Assembly: GCA_949357655.1 (NCBI GenBank)
Contig: CASHTG010000005.1
Span: forward strand, 558,001-622,000
DNA from: Parascedosporium putredinis
Lineage: Eukaryota; Ascomycota; Sordariomycetes; Microascales; Microascaceae
Length of the DNA: 64,000 nucleotides
Direction of reading: 5' to 3'
Under the pieces are notes generated by a model, which worked only from the letters and a program-made list of their open reading frames with translations, did no database searches and was not told where the DNA came from. Each line of letters begins with the position of its first letter. The stretch's first letter is position 1. The position numbers were made by a program, and so were the translations under genes. Of the stretch, positions 25,384 through 38,403 are shown piece after piece.

Positions 25384-28300
25384 AGGGGTAGGGAAAGGAG
25401 GCTTGCTTCTTTGTTTGTTCCTTGCCGTTGCAGATGGAAAAGATCAGTTGAGAACTGGCCAAGGTGGTCTTAGGGAGTTGGTCGAGATTTTGATACCCTG
25501 GCTATGGGCAACATGATTTTTATGGGAAAGGGATTCACTTGTTTGCTGTTGCTACATACTTCCTTGCCTTTTCGTGTATCTCCCGTCCATCGTGACAAGG
25601 CTCGTCTTCTTGTCCGCACCCACTGTGCCATGTAATGAGAGCGAGTATGCGTGCTCTAAGACGTCCGCAAGTCCAAGCCTTGAAGCTCTCGTCACGAAGA
25701 GACCGCGGGCGGGCCGCCTCCCAAACTCGGCCTTTGGTACTACGCTACGAACCCGGTATTTTGTTTTATCTGCTCGTCCCCCAGCATCCAGCATCCGAGG
25801 CCTACTTCGTAGGTTGCAAAAATCCTCCTCCCTTGGCGGCAAGCCCCTCCACGGCCCCATCATCCACGCCCGAGCGGCCTTGCCGGGTGTGGATTCATTC
25901 TAGCACGGCCGTTGAGAAGTGCGGTTTGAAGGAGCCCGCACGTCCTTTGCTCATCTATACGGCTTCCTATCACAAGCACAGAGAACTCATTTCCGGGATT
26001 GGGGGATTCCTCCGCTCCGATAGAGAAGAGGCTCGGGCGCGAGATGCGCTTATGTCCCTACACCTATGTTCCTACTCGCGCTACTTGTGCCATGTCCGTG
26101 GCAGCCCCCAACCCGCTTGAAAGCTGGGCTGGAAAAATGCACTAAAAAGGAAAAAGAAAAGGCTGAGAGAGCTTTTCAGCGGAACAGGGCTCCACCAGTC
26201 GGGCAAAAGGGCACGTCGACAAAACTCTTCCTTTGAACTGATCTACCCTCTATCCATCCTCCCGAGGACAAGGACAAGGGGAGCGATGGGAGCGGTGGAG
26301 GGAAAGGGTGCACTGCCAGCCCCGTGCGCTGTGAGGGTGGGAAAAAAGAGAAATTCTGAGCGCGGGTACCGGGAGCTGAAGAGAGCATACCGGGATTCCC
26401 CAGGTTATCTGATTTCGCTGACCGATACACACACACACCATCTCTGGTCACTCTTGCTTCCCCTCTTCCGTTTGCTAACACGAGAAGAATGGAAAAGGAA
26501 AAAAAGGGGGCTTGCACCGGGACGAGCTGGAAGTCTCACGCCGTTGTTCTCGTCATCGCCAATCAAAGGACGGGAAGCGTAGGCTTTTGCGTGGCATACA
26601 CGATAGGACGGCCAATATTAATGGGTTACAAGGGAAAGGAGACGAGAGAGGTAGCGCATATTAATCAAAGAAAAATCCCGCTGAGCTGGATCTGGCGGGC
26701 CAGGGGGTGTGCGCGCCGTGTGGAGAGAGAGAGAGATCCATAGATGGACGACACTAGATGTGATGGGCAATCCTTGGTTGAGGGATCGGAGGTGCAGGCA
26801 ATAGTCTAGTGCGAAAGAGAGCACGGTGAAGGAACACGGGCTCTTTTTTTCTTCGCTTTCCGCTCCTTGAGCTTGTGGCTTGCTCTTGGGAGGTGGGAAG
26901 GGGGCGGTTAGCAATGGCGGTGATGATATATGTGCGCATCCATGTCCTATAATATTGATATCCCAGATGCCGTCCACAAGTGCGGCTAACTCTTATACTT
27001 CAATGTATATCACGCACTCACATAACCACGCACGGAAGGGGAGAAAATAAGGATAGGGCGGAGGAAGCAGACCCAACGGATTCCGCGAGGCGCGTAAAAT
27101 GCATGAATGGTCCTTTGGGCAAGCTGAATAAAAGTTGGTTTTTCTTCTTTTGATCGAGTAAAAACAAGAAGGAAACGAAGAAAAACACAATCGACAATGC
27201 TGCCGTTACATCGCGGACGGGTTGCCCCCATTGCCTGGCTTTGCGTCATTTCATCGTGTCTGCGGATCGACGGTGGGAAGTGGGGTTTTTTTCTTTAGCA
27301 GGAGAACGTTGACGATGATGAGAGAGAGCAAGGGCCGAGAAGAGGTTCTTTTCTTTTCTTTTTCCCCCTTCGATCTACGTGAATGAAAACCGGGCCGGAA
27401 GGTGGGAAAGGAGAGGCCTTGATCGACCCTCGTGGCTTGTTTCGACGAGGACTGGCCATGGCCCGATATTCGATTCCGCTTGGTTACTCTTCTTGATCCC
27501 TCGGCCGGAGATCGTGTTCCTTTTCTTCCTTTTTGCAGTTTTCTTTTTCTTTTTCTTTTCGCTCTCGTGAGGCTGGTTTTGCGTTTGTCGATGCGAGGGG
27601 TGGTCGGATAAGAAGAGCATCTTATTAAAAAGAGGCTGAAAATGGTAGATTCACATAGATTCATGTCTTGCCCTTGCATCCAATCGTTGAGAAATTTCAC
27701 TTCCACCCATGACCCGCCAAAGAGGAGACGACCAAGGCGAGAAAAGCCGGGTCCTTAAGTCCTCTTCCAGGGGTAGGAGGGGGTATCGTGAGATATCCGG
27801 TCTGTCATTCTCCTGGAAGCCGGGCCCGCAAAGCCAGACCGGGCGGGCGAAGACAAAACCAAGTCGAAATCTCATGGCTGCACATTGGCCGCAATGCCTC
27901 CATAGCTGTAATATTGTAACCAAAAGGGGGCATCAGACAACTTCTCTCGGTGTCTCTCTTTGCTTGAGTATGGTAGAAACCAGCTTACATCCATCCCCAT
28001 TTTCAAAAAAGGGGAAATGAAATCGGCTAGAGGAAAGAAATGACGAGCAGGTAGGCGAAAATCCCGACTCCGCGGGTCGGCTAGAGAGTCCCAAGTTCGT
28101 CCCAAAGAGCGTGTCGGCAGAGACGAATAATCTCAATGGGTTGGTACGACTCGACTCGACATACATGATTTGACGCATCATCCGTACCATCATGACTATT
28201 ACGCATGTCGGCGACTATAACTTCCCGGTTGCGACTTCGTTCTCTCCTTGCACTCACAGTTTTTAACTCGTCAGACACAAGAAAAAGGAGAGAGACAATC

Positions 28301-31300
28301 AATTTCCCCTCTCCGCTGCACCGCGCGCGTCGTGCGTCTGTCCCCGGATCCGTCCGACGACAAAGACTGGGACGGATTGCAGCGCATCGCGCATGTCGGT
28401 CTGACAGGTGGTCCCAACTTGGGTTGTGCGTCCGAGTTCTCAGAGCGACGTAATGGTGCTGCGTCTCTTGCATCGTTGGCTCTATTTCTCTCTCTCTCTC
28501 TTTCTTTCTCTGCTAGACCCGGCACAGCGCCAACCACGGAATTGTAGCTATGTAGACTTGGGCAACATTCTTTTCATTTTCCCTTTCTTTTTCATTTTTT
28601 TCTTCTCCTTTCCGCTTCAATGCTTTCTCTCTCTGAGCCGCCTGACGTCGGGTGAGGGGGCAGACAGGATTTTCCGGCACTGGGATCAGCCCTGGACTAA
28701 TAGCTTGCGTGCCGCGCATGAGTAGCGTACCAAACAAGAAGACCCAAAGACTGATTAGATGCGCGGGTAAGAGTCTCTTTGGGCGTTGCCATTTTTCCCT
28801 TTTCTTTCTTTTTTGGTCCTTCTTACGTATTCAAGTCAAATCCTGGTCGGCAGGGCGGGGAGCCCCATTCAACCTTTTCGCCTTTTCGTCAATGCTGATG
28901 GCGGGTTCACTCTCCTTTTCGATTATGCCGTGTCCGTAGTCTGTAGTCTGGGTTCAAGGTTTATCCAAGTGAGTGGACCTGTGCTTCACGACGTCGTCCT
29001 GTTGTTGGTTCCCTGGCCGAGGCGAAATATAGAAGAAAACTCTCCTTATTACTCGCGAGTTGCACTTCGGCCCGTGATGACTCGCTCACCTTAACCTATC
29101 CCCCTTTTCGACGACTAGCGCCTCCTTCCGACCTGGATGAACCACCAAAATCTGTAATACCACTCAAGTTGCGATCCTCGCCCCTCCTCCAACTAGCTTC
29201 CCCAGAGGGTTAAAGGCTCCAGCGCGCTATTTCAGCTTCCTCCCCTCCTTCCCATCTGTAAGTATTCAGCAAACATTGATAACTCACGGAGAAGAGATAA
29301 CCAAAGGAATGGAGTCGTTTTGCCATGATCACGAGTTGTCCCGGACCGAAGAGATCGGCAGCCGACCGGAAGTGGATCCGGAGCCTGCGGGCGGTAGTTG
29401 TTTAATTAGGATGTTCATCATTCACAAACGCGTGCGCGTTTTCTCTCCTCTCTTCCTTTTTTTCTCTTTGGGTTGCCCTTCCCATGAAGGGTCTCCGCAA
29501 AAGCAACGAGGAACGGCCGACTAGCCTCTCTTTAGTGGACGGCAGTCCTTTGTCCCTTGCCCTGCCATTTCTTGGCCGCGAGTCCATAGAGAGGGGCGGT
29601 GATGGTGGTGGCGGAGGCGGCGGCGGGGAAAAAGGAAGCATAAAGTAGAGCAAAAGCAAGGCCAGAGCAACGTCTCCTCGATACCAATAAGACGAAAAGG
29701 AAGAAACAAAAAAATTGGCAATGCGTTCAACGCGCTTGATGGGATCGCGGTCGCGCCTCGTCAATGCTAAATACAAGTAACCGTCCCAGGCAGAAAAGCG
29801 CAGGAAAAGGCACCAACTCACAGAAAGGAGCTGCGAGACTTGGTTTGGGATGTAGGGGTTTGCCTGTGATAAGAGTGCCTTTTAAGAGCATGCATCATGG
29901 AGGAAGCATCCAGATAGATCCATTGGATTCAGAGTCTTCAGCTCCGCTTCCCTTCACCATTGGCGCATCGAGCACAGCTCTTGCCAACAAAGCTATACAA
30001 GCTGCAAGAACGACAAGGAGCGGACGCCGCGAGAGCGGATGACGGCCAACGATCCAAGTCCAAGTGAGACCAGCAAGGGGGCGTCTTCGGAAGAGCACCC
30101 TCCCGTTCTTGCATCTCCACAATCATGCCTCGTGCCTGTCATCTAGCCTCCACTCAACAAATAAGAAGAATAAAGAAAGAAAAGGACACTACCATCCGAG
30201 CCCAGTTTTCTCGGTCCCAGGGCAGGGCGCGAGATCTCGATTCGGCCTAGGCTAGACGTTGTCTTGGGGTACTCTGACACCTGCCATGATCTAGAATTGG
30301 TATGGCGAGCCAGCCATCGCCAGGCTCTCCCAGGTCAGTTTTTCCCTTGAAGCTGCGCGCGGATACCATTGCCCGACATCCCTGCTCCTCTGAACAGCCC
30401 CTGCGAGTTCGTCATGGGGCTGTTAGGCTGCTGGCCTGCGAAAGGCCTTTGCTTGGCGACGACGCCGAGTGCACCAAAAAGAAACAAGAAAAGAAAAGAA
30501 AGAGCCTTGGGGTGAGTCTAGATAGCTTGAAGAGAACAAGCGAATGAGAGACATAGGCGCTGCCAGAGCTAGACAGGATCGACATGGAAAATTGCCCCTC
30601 CAAGCTCTATTCATTCATTGATCCTTGCCTGTGGCTCCCCTTCGCTCGCTGCCCTTTCTTTTGCTTTTCTCCCCGGCAATTCTCCCCTCCACCCAAGCCC
30701 CCATGTCTCCTTTTTTCACTCACCCGAATTCTCCGAATGGTGGAAACCAACTGGCCAAAAAGAAGAAAAGAAGGAAGGAAAAAAGCAAGTGACACAAACG
30801 AAGTTTCTCAAAACCCCCAATTGCACCCCACCCCTCCCCTTCGCCCACTCGGAGTCGCTTCCCCGTTGCGCCAATGCTATGTCAGGTACGGTTTTTTTTT
30901 TTTTTTGGTATGAGAGAGGAGAGAGAAGTGAAAGTAAGAAGAGAGGAAGCCTAACTCTTTTTTTCACAAGGAGCAATGGCCTCCTTTTAGGCTTCCCGTC
31001 TTCTCCTGAAACTACGCCATGATACCGCCTAGCTCTGCAGAAGGAGGGGGAAGAGGTCTCCGCTCTGATCAACTTCCATGTTTTTCCGTGTTGCTTCTTT
31101 TCCTTTCCCGTCAAAAGGGGCGAGTTGAACCAGCCCTTTTCCCTTTTGATAACCCTCACCCCTTTGCCTTGCCCCCTCTCTCCCCTCCTCTTAGCTCTAG
31201 TGTCCTGTTCGCGGCCATGTCTGCCATGTCGGTTGGTGGCTGGCGAGCCAGATTGGGAAGCAGAGGTGTCCCGAATCGTCCTGTGGTTGGGGCGAACGGA

Positions 31301-34300
31301 CGGTCAGATCGGTCGGTGCGGTGCGTTGTGCGTGCAAGTGCGCTTCGCTCATGCAGGCCGCACGAGCAAATGCGCTGCAGCAAAATTTGCCTCTTGACTC
31401 GAGAAGAAGAAGAAGGGGAGGAGGGGAGGGAAGTTCGCGTCTATTTGTCCGCCTGTCACACCTGCTTTGCCCATTGTCCCTCCTTTTTAGTCAGTTTTTT
31501 CCTCTTCTTTCTTGGTTTCCCCTTGTCGTTGCGGCAAAGGGAGGAGGAGAACCTACTAGTAGCAGCAGCTCCCGCTCTCCCACCGCCTCGGGTTGATGTA
31601 CAAGTAATGGTGGACAGAGGAACGAGTGTGCTCGGTCACTGCATATTGATAATCCTCCGTCCGGGGTCCGCGTTGCCATCCCGTTCCGCCGTGTGCGTGC
31701 ACGAGTGTGTGCGCAAGTGTTTGCATGGATTGGCTCTCGGTGGCTCTGAGAGACTGAACCTCACACAAAACAAGACCCATGGCCTGTGATCTTGGGGAGA
31801 AGAACCAAAAAAACAAGATACCATAAACGCGTCAAAAGAAAAGGTCGATATAGCTGGTAGGGGAAAAACAGACCAGTAAGGAAAAATAAAATAAACTGCC
31901 TCATCATACCCCTCCATCGTGCGTCTCATCGTACCGAGACCGTGGTAGAGCGAACTGAGACTGACAGCACCTCCCCCTGAGCTCTTGACTAACCAATCCA
32001 AAAACCGTTGGACAAAAGCTACGCCCCGCTAAATGTGGCTTGGGGACAAGACAGTCCTGTCCATGTCCACGTCAACTCGCCAGTGCATCTTGACGGTGTC
32101 TCTTGACAAGGACCACCCATCTTCCAACCCCCGTCCTGAACCCTCCCAGCCGCTTCGTGGGAGACCTGACCTACTTCGTACCAGGCCAAAGCACTCGCCC
32201 TTGTCTTTGAGAATGGATTTTTCTCCTTTCAGGTAGCAGTGTGTCGCAAGAAGAGACAAGTAGGTGAGCCCGCTGCGACGTGGAGAGGCTGCTCACCTCC
32301 AAGGAGATACGTAGAAAGTAGTCGGCCCAACAGAGTAGCAGACTGCGCTAAGGATGCAAAGTAATGCTGCAAAGGCAGCCTTTCCCTCCAGTAATAAGGC
32401 TTGGAAGGGCGAACGACCGTCGAACAGAAGAAACACCTGCCCTTTTGGGACAGGCCCGGACAGAAATGAGAGTGCAACCACCTCGTCCTTCCGCTCTTGT
32501 AAAAATGAGATAGGTATCGTCGAACCCAGTGGGCGAAGGATGGAAAGCCAGCCTGGTGGGCCAGCCACTCACCCTACTTCTAAGACGAATCAACTAGGAT
32601 GCCACAACTAAGCCCATCCATGCCTCTGCATTTTCACGCCACTCTGCATTTTCACGCCACAATGTAGCCTTGCATTGGCGTTGCATTTGCCTCCTTTGCC
32701 TTACACCAAGACCACTTACCTCAGCATTTTTGTTGCTTTTTTCCCTCTCTAATCCCTCAAGTATCGATACCAAATTTTCGAGGGACATCAGAGAGTCTCG
32801 CCCTCATCCTGGTTTAGTCCTGCACCTCCTCACTTTCTCGGAAAGCCTGCGTAGGGTGTTATGGAAGAGTCGAGGAAAGATGCTTTTGCTGCAGGGATCA
32901 TCAAGCAACAGCGGATGCGCGTTACAAGCCCGCTTAGGCCCAGCCGGCACCATGTTTTCCTTTAGCGTTCATTGGTGATGCCAACGCCGCACTTGTCTAA
33001 AGCCTTTAAACTGGTGCTGCCATCGTTGAGGCCGCTCGTCGCCGCCTGTCCCCTCTCCACAGCCGCAACCCAGTAGCTGTGTGACGCAGCTTCGAGCGCT
33101 ACTTCGGCGTGTCCGCCGCCGTCTTTAAACACACCATCCTTTTCCCTCTGCTTTGCCAGCGCAGCACCGGCTGCTGGCAAGATCGCGCAGCATACAAAGT
33201 GGCCCTTTATCATCTCGGACCACCCCTTCCCCCACATCCGGGCGCGAAGCAGGCTGAGAAAGTACACTGCTCTTCCTCCTTAGTCGCCAGCCAGAACAAA
33301 TCTCCTGAGTGAAGGCTTTCCAGGTCATGCCCCCTCCTTTTTCCTCGATCTTATTAGTCTTCTCAGTTAGCTTAGCTAGTTGGCTAGTGTGCTGTATAGA
33401 TTAACCAATGCGGGACCACTTCGATTTTCCCCACCACTAGAAATTTCCTTGCTTCCTCATGTTCTGGGGGCTTTTTTCGGTTGTTCCTCGTCCTTCTCGG
33501 CTTACCTTAGAAGGGTCTGGCGTCTTCAGCCAAAACGCGCCTCGTTGCCACGCCTGATGCGTTCCACAACGCCCTGCTGTGCGTACTCATACAGTGATCA
33601 TCGACTTGTCTGTCTAGGAGCGAATGAAGAAGTACCATTGGCAAACATGAGCGCGGGCTGAGCGCTGAGCTGAGTGTTGGGACACTCTCTTCGTATCACC
33701 CATGCCCTCTTTCCCCTCTCGTTGAGGGAACGCGATCAACTACCATTTCCACGCCATCTTTTCCAGGCAATCTACAATCTTTCTTTCCTTCGCCCACGTT
33801 ACTTAGCCTCCTTTGTCGCACCGCCGGATACGCACCTGCGACACTCCGTATCCTCTCTTTGAGCATAGCGTCACCTTCGCCGCCCTGATCATGGAACATG
33901 ATTACAGGGCCCGAGAACTGATTGGAAGTAATAAAGTCGGCCGGGGTGGCCTAGCCTTGATGACGGCATGCGTAGGCCAGCGCCTTCGTCATGGGACTCG
34001 TGCAAATGAATACTATCACAGAGCGATATCACGGATTCCCGCCTCTCGACATGCAGACACGAATCAGGAGTCCTCGGCAACAAGTCAAAGTACAGCTGGA
34101 ACTTCCAGAAGCAAGGTTTTAATGCGCGTACACCTCAGCTTCCAGGCACAATGCGTCGTGGTGGAACCTGCTCAGCCCAAACTTTACATGTACATAGTAA
34201 GGACAGTGCCTGGTGGCTCCCCATTTTCCCTTCATCTTGCGCGTCCTTGGAGACCGAGAGTTATTAGTCGCGAGGCTGCCCTGTGGGACTGCGGATATCT

Positions 34301-37300
34301 GCCTTTATAAATCGATGGCTTCGATAAAATGAAGAGAGGACGAACCCAAACGCCACTCCCTCGAATAAAGAGGGTGCATGTGTCTCGATTGGCCCTCCTT
34401 TTCTTCACCCCCTTCGTGCCTCGTACCTGGTTGGCCTGCGATTGACGACGCTCTCTAAGAGCGATGGTGTTGGCGTCATGGCCCATCGTTGAACTAAAAT
34501 CGCGCTAACACTTCTTAGGTCACCCTTTCCAGAGGGTTGGAACACTCGTAAATGCCCCTGTCCCGCTGGAACCGGACTCCGATCCTTCTTCTGCGCCCAT
34601 CTCGGCCTTCTTCGCTTCTCTTGCTGGTATTGTTGATGTTCCTGAGGTGCTCGCCCCAGCCGCGCACAGGACTCAATGGATGGGCCCTACCTCGGCCTTC
34701 AATTCCAATTTGAACATTGTACTATTAGAGACGAATGAATTGACAAAAATCCCCGACTTGACTGTCCAGGCTTGACAAGATTGGGCGCTTTTAACGAGTG
34801 AGTTGGCGAGGATCGGGTCCGTTCGCCACATGATGTACCGTACCATTGTCCGCACCGCACCGCACGGCCCCCTTTGTGCTCGAGAAACTTCTTCAGAGGA
34901 GAGGCCAGAAGCTACCTGCCACAACCGTGGGCAAGAGAGCGTGCTAGGTTGAGCTGGCTAATAAAGTGCACTGTTGAGGCGTTAGCTACGATCCAGTCTC
35001 CCAAAATGGGAATAGAGAATCATGGCGGAGATGAAGAACAAAATGAAATCAAAAACCACTCGTACGCTAGTAGATTCGAATTTCAATACGACGATGGGCT
35101 CTTCACTTATGAGCGTTCGCTGCTGCACGCGACGGCTCAACCCCGTCCTTCCTTCAGGTCACCACCAGTGCTGATGCGGTCAATCGAACCTCGATCTTGA
35201 CCTCTCGTCGTCGAGTAGGTATGTATATACATGTGTACTTTGGCCAACGCCCGTGCACTTGACCTGCCTGCCTGTCTCCCCGCATGATGCATCAGCGGTC
35301 CGTAGCAGCTCCGTGAGATGAAAGAGACAAGTATCAATACAGATGTTGATAAATGAATCTAGCGGAGAAGACCAAACAAAAACCTGGGTTTGGCCACCGA
35401 CGTACCCGGAGAGTGAGCTCTTGTCGTGTCGGCCCCAAACTAAACCCTGTGCGGCGAGAATGGAACCTCATTTCATGTTATGGCCCCGTCGTTCCAGTCA
35501 AAAAGGAGCAAAATAGCATGCAAAGTCACGTTAACGGCAACCGAATCCTTTCTGTTGCTGCCTCTCGTTGTGCATTGAGCAACTATCGGGGCCGACGGCG
35601 CCCGATAAGAGAGAGGAGGGTGATTCAGGTGCTGCAGTGAATATTTGTTCTCCTGGTCAAATTATGTTTATTTGCTTGATGCCCCGTCCCTTTCACCCGA
35701 TGGCTGGGGGCATTTGCTTTGTTACGAGATTCCGGTGCAGAGACGGCCGGCAACATCAACAGCTTGGCATAATAAGGTGTAATTGTTGTTGTCGTCGTTC
35801 CATGGATGCAAACACCATCTCATCTGGCGGGCCGGTTTTGGCGCGGACAATATTGGTGTACGGCTTTGAACGGGTATATCGTGCTTGTCCTATCATAAAA
35901 GAAACTGATATACCGCGGGCGAGTAGTGTGAATACAAGCAATCTAGCAAACGCATTCGCGTTCCGTTTGTACGCAGGTACTCAGCTCAATTATCGAGGGA
36001 GGAATCGGATTGGCTTCCTCTCTCTTCCCTGCGTTTATAGTCAAAGGTGGCGGCAGGTCCTGAGGAAGTGGGGAAAAAACAAAGAACGGAAAAGAAAGGA
36101 ATGAAAACAAAAAAAAAAAAAGAGTCTCACGAGGGTCACCAAGCATCATCCCATCGACGTGTCGATCATGTTTCCCGAGGCCGTGCCGCCTCGTCTCGTC
36201 TTTTTCTTTCTTTTCTGCCTGCGTCAGAGTTGAGAATATCCGGCCGTGAAAGTTTCAAACTACCCCGAACTGATAATCGAGCCAATGATAACATCCGCGG
36301 CCGGCAAAGAGGAAAGCCCTGGCGTCCAGGACGCCTGAGCCAAAGATGTAAAAGATGTGGAAAGTTAAGATATATGATACCGATTCGCATGTAACCCTGG
36401 GTGGAAACCCTTGCCATTTTCTTTTTACTTTTTTGTTTTTCCCTCCTCAAATTCGAGGTGATGGGTGCAAACATCCATCGCGACACCCCAGACCGCGAGG
36501 TCGATGAACGTCGCTGACCGTCCGCACGTCAGCGTCAATGAAGGATTTGTGAATGGAGCAAAGCCCGGACAGGGCACGATTCTTGGTGTTTGGACTTGAA
36601 AAGCAACATCTCCGGCCTCCACTTGTTTGCGAAATATTTCTTCTTCAACCTCACTGAAACTGCTGCTCGTTCAAGTGGTGGATGGATAAATGAGCCTTGA
36701 CCCTCGTTGCGTCTCGTCTCCCGTGCCGCTGATCATGGGATCCCTGGAAGCCGTTGCATACACTCCAGATTTCGGTACCTAGAGAACCCATCATCAGCGG
36801 CTGGGCCAGCTGAACGTAGCTTGAAGACGGCTTTGGTCAATCAGCCTCCTTGGACAGGAGAAACTGACGAGACTTGACATTACTTCGTCATGCGCCTCAA
36901 CATTGCATATTTGGACAACGGCCATCGGAAGAGCAGGGTAGATATTGATTTTCTGGACAGATCCGTGAGGTGGATCAATTGTTTCTCGTTGTGCGTAAGT
37001 GAATTAAACCCTGGAAGGACCGAGGTTGGCCGTCATAGTTCCTTCCTTCTTCCAAACAGGGCGCGTTTCTGCTGTTCCAGGAGTTCGAGGAAGGGGCATA
37101 GAAGCCGGCGATTCGGCTCCGGAGCAGGGCCGATCAGCAAGCAGTGGCCATGAACACCCTCACCCTCCATTGCCCCTGCCCCCTGTATTCCCATATCTAT
37201 ACCGCCAGTTTCGATGCACTCTTACTTCAACTACCTATTCGTTACCTTGATCCATGCCCAAGAGGCTTCAACACTGAAGACAGCGGGTTGATATCTGGGT

Positions 37301-38403
37301 CAGGGACAGCACGAGAGAACAGAGGCTTGGCGTGCCCGTAGAAAATTGGCGTAGCATCTGTCCTGTCAGAGGGCCGCTCTGATCGTGCCTTCTGCGGTCT
37401 TGTTGCTCCCGACCCACACAGGATGTATCAGTACGATGTACACAACCTTCAGTCTCCCAGCTCCACCCTCTGATCCCACACCACTCCTCCGCCACAAGGG
37501 CCACCCCACCCCCTTTTGCAACCTTCCCCAGCTTTTCCACACCCTCCCCACCTCTTCGCGTTCGCTCCTGCCCTCCAGTTCCCTTCGTACCAATTCCCGC
37601 TTAGCAACGTTTGCCCGAGCGCTCGCCCTTCGCTTTTCTTTTTTTCTTTTTCTTTTGTTTTCTCGTTAGGTTCCTGGTATCCCATAATAGCTGGATAGAT
37701 GGATAGTTCGTAGACTTGTACTCCCTGACATCAAGGACCCCCTTGCTAAAGTTAGCTCGTGCGCTACAGCCAGTTTCTCCCCTCCAAGTCTGATGCAAGT
37801 ACAACCACTTTGACGGCTGCACCTCCCGCAACCCGCACCAACTTGAATGTCTGTCCCCCTCCTTCCTCTTATATCAAACCAGAGCTCTCCCCTTCTGCCC
37901 TCAGATCTCCCTCCTTTATTTTCAAAATAGATCATTCTTCTCGTTCATAAACCTCATCCGTGTCCTATTTTTCCGCAACTTGGTCGCGGGAGTACCTTCC
38001 TTCTGAACTCGGTTGATTTCTTTCTCTCATTGCGGACGCCGAATTCTAAGCAGCTACTTACCCGGAGCAAAACTGCCAATTCCTACCTCCTCGCCTCACG
38101 CACTTGCAGTCCCGCGCTCCTCGTGTTCTTGCGACATCTAGACGAACTTGTGCTGCCGCGCTTGCACCTGCGGACAAGTCCAAACTGATATATACTCTTG
38201 AAAGCAGCACTTGATCGAATCGACAAGAACGGCGACTTATCGTTCGGAATTCCATATGGCCAAATTCCACAGTCGGGGATAATGGGCTTGCTAAGCTTTT
38301 AAAACGGGAGAATGAGCGCCTCAAGGCCCCGTTGAGAGCTCAGGCTTACCATAACACGACGGCCTCCCAACCCCAGTAAAAGGTATGCGCAGTCCCTAAC
38401 CTC
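25384..38403. other. long gene-poor interval
   Basis: About 13 kb between DCL1 and the serine-rich protein gene. I find no exon chain with conserved motifs, no transposase or reverse transcriptase, no tRNA. Open frames of up to 256 codons (31019-31789) are low-complexity Ser/Leu/Arg text. The stretch holds T/A homopolymers (about 30890-30906 and 36109-36121) and an 18-bp tandem duplication at 32624-32659. Its base composition is not AT-rich, arguing against RIP-degraded repeats. Part of the distal end (37400-38400), which is pyrimidine-rich, is probably the leader of the following gene. Confidence 0.5.
32624..32659. repeat. 18-bp direct tandem repeat, two copies
   Basis: The unit CTCTGCATTTTCACGCCA occurs twice, at 32624-32641 and 32642-32659, without mismatch. 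It looks like a recent replication-slippage duplication. No gene overlaps. Confidence 0.8.

Noticed and set aside
31019..31789. 256-codon open frame on the plus strand
   Set aside because: Low-complexity Leu/Phe/Pro and Arg/Cys text with no motif, in a gene-poor interval; it reads as random.
33813..34310. 165-codon open frame
   Set aside because: No conserved features; no neighbouring exon chain.
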